The position numbers and the translations under genes were made by a program. The notes under the pieces were generated by a model. That model worked only from the letters and a program-made list of their open reading frames with translations, made no database searches and had not been told where the DNA came from. Shown here piece after piece: positions 59,661 through 64,000 of a DNA stretch of 64,000 nucleotides. Each line of letters opens with the position of its first letter. Positions within the stretch are counted from its first letter, which is position 1. Origin of the DNA: Cupriavidus sp. 2SB (GTDB lineage: Bacteria; Pseudomonadota; Gammaproteobacteria; Burkholderiales; Burkholderiaceae); the NCBI RefSeq assembly GCF_005503625.1, contig NZ_SCMX01000008.1, forward strand, positions 1-64,000, in the 5' to 3' direction.

Positions 59661-59840
59661 ATGGCGCAGGTTTCGTGCACCGAATGCCAGAAAGAAATAG
59701 ATGATGAGGAGCCCACGTGCCCTCACTGTGGTGTCAAAAGGGAAAAGCCTGCCTTCAATTTTTTTGTGGCAACTGGGCCTCTTGTCCTTTCGATTGCTGT
59801 CCTGCTGCAGATACTGTCTTCATGTCAGCGTAGCGTGTAA
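59661..59840 (+). CDS. Zinc-ribbon membrane protein, 59 aa
   Basis: MAQVSCTECQKEIDDEEPTC continues to PHCGV, a double CxxC zinc-ribbon. One TM helix near the C-end follows: FVATGPLVLSIAVLLQIL. The start is fixed by a very strong AAGGAGGTG. Resembles bacterial ribbon-TM proteins; function unknown. Confidence 0.72.
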   Translation: MAQVSCTECQKEIDDEEPTCPHCGVKREKPAFNFFVATGPLVLSIAVLLQILSSCQRSV

Positions 59841-60197
59841 GGCATGCATCTTTGGATGGCGGGAGACCAAGCCGCGTCCAACACCGCGTTTTACTCAAAA
59901 TCCCATAAAGCCCCGATCATCAAGATTCGCCTGATTTATGCTTTAAAAGGCGAGGTGGCAAGGTAACACGCATGCCAAAAAAAACCGGGCCTTGGCGGGT
60001 GACAAGGTCCGGTTCTGCGCATGACGCGACTGCGCCAGTGATGCATTGCGCGCCAGTGAATTTAACCACGCTTCCGGCTGATGTAAGCGTAGCCTTAATT
60101 ACACGTGGTGAGGTTGCAACTCCACTTTTTACAAAGTCCTCAAGACTTTGCCAGGCTTGCCGCGCGAGGGATGCGAGGGATTAGCCCGGCGCGGAGG
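59841..60197. other. Intergenic region with a leftward terminator
   Basis: No gene is supportable. It holds one strong minus-strand terminator (59977-60014). The 60015-60197 part shows nothing recognisable. Confidence 0.45.
59977..60014 (-). terminator. Leftward intrinsic terminator
   Basis: On the minus strand: AACCGGACCTTG stem with one G-U-type pair, 8-nt loop, then eight T. Ends the transcript containing the 56-aa gene and perhaps lexA. Confidence 0.78.
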
Positions 60198-60368
60198 CTA
60201 GCGGCCGTTGGGGGACGGTTCTGCCAGTTCGAGCATTCGGCAGATGGCGGCCATGTTGCCGACCATCGTGCGCCGCTGGGCGCCCTGATAGACGCGTACG
60301 CCCTTGATCTGACGGAAGGGCACGGGCTTGACCGGGCGGCGGGAAGCGACGGGAAGGGATGGCAGCAT
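60198..60368 (-). CDS. Small basic hypothetical protein, 56 aa
   Basis: RBS GAGGTG 6 nt before the ATG at 60368. FRQIKGVRVYQGAQRRTMVG then NMAAICRMLELAE, compact and basic. Lies 170 bp downstream of lexA on the same strand. Unknown; SOS co-expression is possible. Confidence 0.6.
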   Translation of the reverse strand: MLPSLPVASRRPVKPVPFRQIKGVRVYQGAQRRTMVGNMAAICRMLELAEPSPNGR

Positions 60369-60538
60369 GGCAGCACCTCGAAATTTGCGACAGCAGGAGT
60401 CCGCACCCTTCGTTCGACGGAAACGGGGCGGCATGGGCAAGGCAAAGCGGGTGACCAGGGCAGACGGCCGTGCTGCCTGGGTCTTGGCGCGGAGCGGCGA
60501 CGTATTTCAGTGAGTCGTGCTACCGCGCCAGGCGGATA

Positions 60539-61195
60539 TCAGAAGCCTGACGATCGGATCAGGCCCACAGCGATACCTTCCAGAGAAAACTCATCGCTTC
60601 CAGACTGCACCACGATGTTCGAGAAATCAGGGTTCTCGGCAATCAGTTCGATCGAGTCGCCGCGCTTGTTCAAGCGCTTGACGGTGACGTCCTCGCCGAT
60701 CCGTGCCACGACGATCTTGCCGTTGGCAGCTTCGCTGGCTTTCTTCACGGCGAGCAGGTCACCGTCGAGAATACCGGCGTCGCGCATACTCAGGCCGCGT
60801 ACGCGGAGCAGGTAGTCAGGACGTTCATCGAAGACCGATGCGTCGACCTGATACTGCCGGTCGATATGTTCCGCGGCGAGGATCGGGCTGCCGGCCGCCA
60901 CGCGGCCCACCAATGGCAACGTCAGTTGCAGCACGCCGGCCATGGCCAGTGAAAGCTGGTCCGGGCGTTCCGAATCACTCCGCCCAACCTTCAGGCGGAT
61001 GCCGCGTGAGGCGCCGGGCGTCAATTCGATGACGCCTTTGCGCGCCAGCGCCCGAAGATGTTCCTCTGCCGAGTTGGGCGAGGAGAAGCCGAACTCCGCA
61101 GCAATCTCGGCGCGCGTCGGCGGAAAGCCGGTGTGCTGGATCGTGTTGCGGATTAGGTCGAAAATCTGCTGCTGCCGGGGTGTCAGGGTAGCCAT
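60539..61195 (-). CDS. lexA: LexA repressor
   Basis: SOS repressor/self-cleaving protease, 218 aa. w[23 protein letters not shown] and [13 protein letters not shown]. Cleavage site Ala101-Gly102 in GRVAAGSP; catalytic Ser136 in [10 protein letters not shown] and Lys173 in EDVTVKRL. The ATG at 61195 is chosen ([15 protein letters not shown]). Autoregulated through two SOS boxes. Confidence 0.97.
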   Translation of the reverse strand: MATLTPRQQQIFDLIRNTIQHTGFPPTRAEIAAEFGFSSPNSAEEHLRALARKGVIELTPGASRGIRLKVGRSDSERPDQLSLAMAGVLQLTLPLVGRVAAGSPILAAEHIDRQYQVDASVFDERPDYLLRVRGLSMRDAGILDGDLLAVKKASEAANGKIVVARIGEDVTVKRLNKRGDSIELIAENPDFSNIVVQSGSDEFSLEGIAVGLIRSSGF

Positions 61196-61222
61196 GGTTC
61201 GCCGGTCTCTCGTGCCGAGGCA

Positions 61223-61238
61223 CTGTATGTTTAAACAG
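61223..61238. promoter_or_regulatory. SOS box 1 (LexA site)
   Basis: CTGT-ATGTTTAA-ACAG, perfect CTGT-N8-ACAG, 28 bp upstream of lexA. Confidence 0.92.
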
Positions 61239-61242
61239 TATG

Positions 61243-61258
61243 CTGTGATTTTATACAG
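61243..61258. promoter_or_regulatory. SOS box 2 (LexA site)
   Basis: CTGT-GATTTTAT-ACAG, 20 bp centre-to-centre from box 1. The tandem arrangement fits tight autoregulation. Confidence 0.92.
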
Positions 61259-61409
61259 TATCGAGTGAAGTGCAAGCACAATTTGCGCAGCGGACTTAAC
61301 CTCGGCAAATTCCTCGCGGGCCTCGCAGTCGGGTTTGCCACGCATTTCGAGTCGAAGTTCGCCGGGTACAATCGCCGCCCACGTCCTGCCAATCCACGCC
61401 TCGAACAAC

Positions 61410-62408
61410 ATGTCAGCTTCCCTGCCTCGTATTGTCGTGCTCGCCACGGGCGGCACCATCGCCGGGTCGTCCGGTAGCGCTGCCAGCAGTGCGCATTACC
61501 AGGCGGCCACGGTTCCGGTATCGCAACTCGTTCAAGCCTTGCCCGCGCTGGCCGATGTGGCGCGCATCGAGACCGAGCAGGTGGCCCAGGTCGACAGCAA
61601 GGACATGGCGTTCTCCCTTTGGCAGACGCTTGCGTGCCGGGTTGAGCATTGGTCAGGTGTGCCGGATGTTGCCGGTATCGTCATCACGCATGGCACCGAT
61701 ACGCTTGAGGAAACGGCGATGTTCCTGCACCTGACGCAGGCGTGTCCGGTGCCGGTGGTGATGACGGCGGCCATGCGTCCGTCGACATCGCTGTCTGCGG
61801 ACGGCCCCTTGAATCTGCTCGATGCCGTACGGGTAGCGGCAAGTCCGGAGGCGCGCGGAAAGGGTGTGCTCGTCGTACTGAACCAGGAGATTCACGCAGC
61901 GCGGGATGTGGCCAAGTTGCATACGTCGGCGGTGGATGCCTTCGGCTCGCCGACCGCCGGTCCGCTGGGTTTTGTCCAGGATGCCTTCGTGCGTTTCGTG
62001 CGCGTGCCGCGGGCTTTCGCACAGCCTCTGCCCGTGCCGGCATCATGGCCCGTCGTCGAGGTCGTGGCGAGCTATGCGCAGCCGGGCAGGGTGATGGTCG
62101 ACGCGCTTGTCTCGGCCGGGGTGACAGGGATCGTAGTGGCCGCTGCTGGCAATGGATCGATCCACGAGACGTTGGCCGGGGCGTTGGCCGACGCGGCGGC
62201 TTGTGGTGTCGCCGTCGTGCGCAGCTCGCGGACCGGCGCGGGTCATGTGACGATGCCGGGCAAGCCTGTGCCGGCTGTCGGTCTCTTCGTATCGGCCGGA
62301 GACCTGAATCCTTACAAGGCGCGCGTGTTGTTGGCGGTGGTGCTGGCGAACGATCCCGGGCTCGCGGGTGACGCTGTGCGCCTGCAGGCGACGTTTGCGG
62401 CGCATTGA
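61410..62408 (+). CDS. L-asparaginase (asparaginase/glutaminase fold)
   Basis: 332 aa. Catalytic Thr of [13 protein letters not shown] near residue 16; second triad segment [15 protein letters not shown]; substrate region [20 protein letters not shown]. No signal peptide, so likely cytoplasmic (type I-like) although motifs resemble both types. Starts divergently from lexA, 150 bp away. Confidence 0.9.
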   Translation: MSASLPRIVVLATGGTIAGSSGSAASSAHYQAATVPVSQLVQALPALADVARIETEQVAQVDSKDMAFSLWQTLACRVEHWSGVPDVAGIVITHGTDTLEETAMFLHLTQACPVPVVMTAAMRPSTSLSADGPLNLLDAVRVAASPEARGKGVLVVLNQEIHAARDVAKLHTSAVDAFGSPTAGPLGFVQDAFVRFVRVPRAFAQPLPVPASWPVVEVVASYAQPGRVMVDALVSAGVTGIVVAAAGNGSIHETLAGALADAAACGVAVVRSSRTGAGHVTMPGKPVPAVGLFVSAGDLNPYKARVLLAVVLANDPGLAGDAVRLQATFAAH

Positions 62409-62522
62409 TCGGGGCAGAGGCCCAATCTTGCGGGGTCCGGCCATTCCGTACTATACTCGCGGGCTACTCAACCTTGCCGCACCGGACTTGACGCCCGGGT
62501 GGCTCATCCAAAAGGAGCGTCA

Positions 62523-62900
62523 ATGCGTCACTACGAAATCGTATTTATCGTCCATCCGGACCAAAGCGAACAAGTGCCTGCGATGATCGAGCGCTACAAG
62601 CAGCTCGTTACGTCGCAAAACGGCCAGATCCATCGCGTGGAAGACTGGGGCCGCCGTCAGATGGCCTACATGATCCAGAAGCTGGCCAAGGCTCACTACG
62701 TTTGCCTGAACATCGAGTGCGGCAAGGAAACGCTGGCTGAACTGGAACACGCGTTCAAGTTCAACGACGCCGTGCTGCGTCACCTGATCGTCCAGACCAA
62801 GAAGGCTGAGACTGCACCTTCGCCGATGATGAAGGAAGTTCAGCGCGAAGAAGCCCGCAAGGCTGCGCAAACGACCACGGAAGGCCAAGCCGCCGCCTGA
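62523..62900 (+). CDS. rpsF: 30S ribosomal protein S6
   Basis: 125 aa. [71 protein letters not shown]. First gene of the rpsF-priB-rpsR-rplI operon. Confidence 0.97.
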   Translation: MRHYEIVFIVHPDQSEQVPAMIERYKQLVTSQNGQIHRVEDWGRRQMAYMIQKLAKAHYVCLNIECGKETLAELEHAFKFNDAVLRHLIVQTKKAETAPSPMMKEVQREEARKAAQTTTEGQAAA

Positions 62901-62920
62901 GTGCGGACGGCAGTGTCGCG

Positions 62921-63220
62921 GTGAACCAGCTCCGGCTGACCGCAACGCTCGCGGAGCGCGATACGCTGCGCTATACGCCGGCAGGCGTCCCGGTCGTCAA
63001 CTGCATCCTGCAGCATGGCGGCGAGGTCGTCGAGGCGGAAACGCCCCGGCAGGTGGAATTCGCAGTGGTGGCGATGGGCATTGGTGCCATCGCCCAGCAA
63101 CTGCTCAGATTGCCGCTCGAAGCGGTAATCGATTGCGAAGGATTCCTGGCGCGCAAGCACCGCAACAGCAAGACACTGGTCTTTCACATCACTCGATGTA
63201 AAGCATACGAAAAGGATTGA
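62921..63220 (+). CDS. priB: Primosomal replication protein N
   Basis: 99 aa, GTG start. OB-fold: NQLRLTATLAERDTLRYTPA, GVPVVNCILQHGGEVVEAE. Conserved position between S6 and S18; loads DnaC/DnaB at restart with PriA. Confidence 0.93.
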   Translation: MNQLRLTATLAERDTLRYTPAGVPVVNCILQHGGEVVEAETPRQVEFAVVAMGIGAIAQQLLRLPLEAVIDCEGFLARKHRNSKTLVFHITRCKAYEKD

Positions 63221-63223
63221 ATC

Positions 63224-63502
63224 ATGGCATTCGTCAAACGTGACAACAAGAACAAGAAGCGCTTCCAGCAACAGAACCCGCTGTTCAAGCGCAAGCGCTT
63301 CTGCCGCTTCACCGTGGCTGGCGTCGAACAGATCGACTACAAGGATCTGGACACGCTGAAGGACTTCGTCGGCGACAACGGCAAGATCACGCCGGCCCGC
63401 CTGACCGGTACCAAGGCTCACTATCAACGTCAGCTCGACACGGCTATCAAGCGCGCCCGCTTCCTGGCGCTGGTTCCGTACACCGACCTGCACAAGAACT
63501 GA
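63224..63502 (+). CDS. rpsR: 30S ribosomal protein S18
   Basis: 92 aa, N-terminal Lys/Asn/Phe-rich extension, then [54 protein letters not shown]. 3 bp after priB. Confidence 0.96.
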   Translation: MAFVKRDNKNKKRFQQQNPLFKRKRFCRFTVAGVEQIDYKDLDTLKDFVGDNGKITPARLTGTKAHYQRQLDTAIKRARFLALVPYTDLHKN

Positions 63503-63532
63503 TAGTCCCGGGACCGCAAGGAGAAATACACG

Positions 63533-63985
63533 ATGCAAATCATTCTGCTGGAAAAAGTCATCAACCTGGGCAACCTGGGTGACATCGTTCGTGTGAAGGA
63601 CGGTTACGCACGTAACTTCCTGATCCCGACCAAGCGCGCTCGCCGTGCAACGCAAACGGCCATCGCCGAATTCGAAGTGAAGCGCGCCGAGCTGGAAAAG
63701 GCCGCCGCCGAGAAGCTGGCAGCCGCACAAGCCGAAGGCCAGAAGCTGGACGGCCTGACCGTTCAGATCACCCAGAAGTCGGGTGTGGACGGCCGTCTGT
63801 TCGGTTCCGTGACCAACGCCGACATCGCTGAAGCGCTGGAAGGCCAAGGCTTCAAGCTGGAGAAGTCGCAGGTCCGCCTGCCGAACGGCCCGCTGAAGCT
63901 GGTGGGCGACTACACCGTTGGCGTGGCACTGCACACCGACGTGCTGGTCGACATCAACGTGTCCGTCCTGGGCGAACACGTCTAA
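63533..63985 (+). CDS. rplI: 50S ribosomal protein L9
   Basis: 150 aa. [40 protein letters not shown], central helix, C-domain [20 protein letters not shown]. Last gene of the operon in view. Confidence 0.97.
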   Translation: MQIILLEKVINLGNLGDIVRVKDGYARNFLIPTKRARRATQTAIAEFEVKRAELEKAAAEKLAAAQAEGQKLDGLTVQITQKSGVDGRLFGSVTNADIAEALEGQGFKLEKSQVRLPNGPLKLVGDYTVGVALHTDVLVDINVSVLGEHV

Positions 63986-64000
63986 GTCGTACCTGGCAAA

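Noticed and set aside
62840-63979. 379-codon minus-strand ORF across priB, rpsR and rplI
   Set aside because: Antisense to an essential ribosomal operon.

Overview
The window is G+C-rich DNA from a beta-proteobacterium of the Burkholderiaceae, most likely Cupriavidus or a close Ralstonia relative. This rests on gene content: typA beside an emr-type efflux operon, dusA upstream of tRNA-His, tandem CTGT-N8-ACAG boxes at lexA, and the rpsF-priB-rpsR-rplI order. The genus is an inference from protein character, not a search result.

Layout. 1-5087 is a leftward tripartite drug-efflux operon (MarR regulator, outer-membrane factor, EmrA, EmrB). The last gene runs off the window edge. 5224-13519 holds ordinary chromosomal genes: typA, a sterol-desaturase-like hydroxylase, a chemoreceptor, a 3-hydroxyisobutyryl-CoA hydrolase-like enzyme, an FMN reductase, a 24-residue membrane peptide and dusA. 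13520-14303 is a terminator-rich stretch without a convincing gene. A hypothetical gene and tRNA-His(GTG) follow.

14698-59424 is a complete-looking, about 44.7 kb lambda-like siphovirus prophage. It is inserted in the 3' half of tRNA-His and bounded by an exact 54-bp repeat (attL 14698-14751, attR 59371-59424). From the left it carries: integrase and a DUF4224 excisionase-like gene; about 20 tightly overlapping leftward early genes, mostly unknown but including a DnaN-like sliding clamp; an immunity region with repressor-like XRE genes, a Cro-like gene and repeated AAGCATGCTTAA-type operators; rightward early genes (adenine methylase, YbcO-like nuclease, O-like replication gene with an internal iteron array, DUF1064); a probable late regulator; a two-gene membrane plus Cas2/SinR-like cassette; then HNH, terminase, portal, ClpP-type protease and HK97-fold capsid. 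The tail module has a classic A_AAA_AAC frameshift site and ends in an SGNH-hydrolase tail protein. Lysis follows with a GH19 endolysin, a holin-like protein and apparently two spanin-like pairs. At the right end a leftward O-antigen-polymerase-like gene with its own promoter looks like a lysogenic-conversion gene.

Right of attR the chromosome resumes with the original tRNA-His terminator, a small zinc-ribbon membrane protein, a short conserved-looking gene, lexA with two SOS boxes, an asparaginase, and rpsF-priB-rpsR-rplI.

How it works together. The prophage has every module expected of a functional siphovirus. Its repressors lack the S24 self-cleavage domain, so induction may not follow the lambda/LexA route. 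The tail hydrolase and the polymerase-like gene suggest that this phage both uses and remodels a surface polysaccharide. The best candidates for something undescribed are the 32737-33406 cassette, the SLATT-like membrane gene beside the repressor, and the leftward block of unknown genes.
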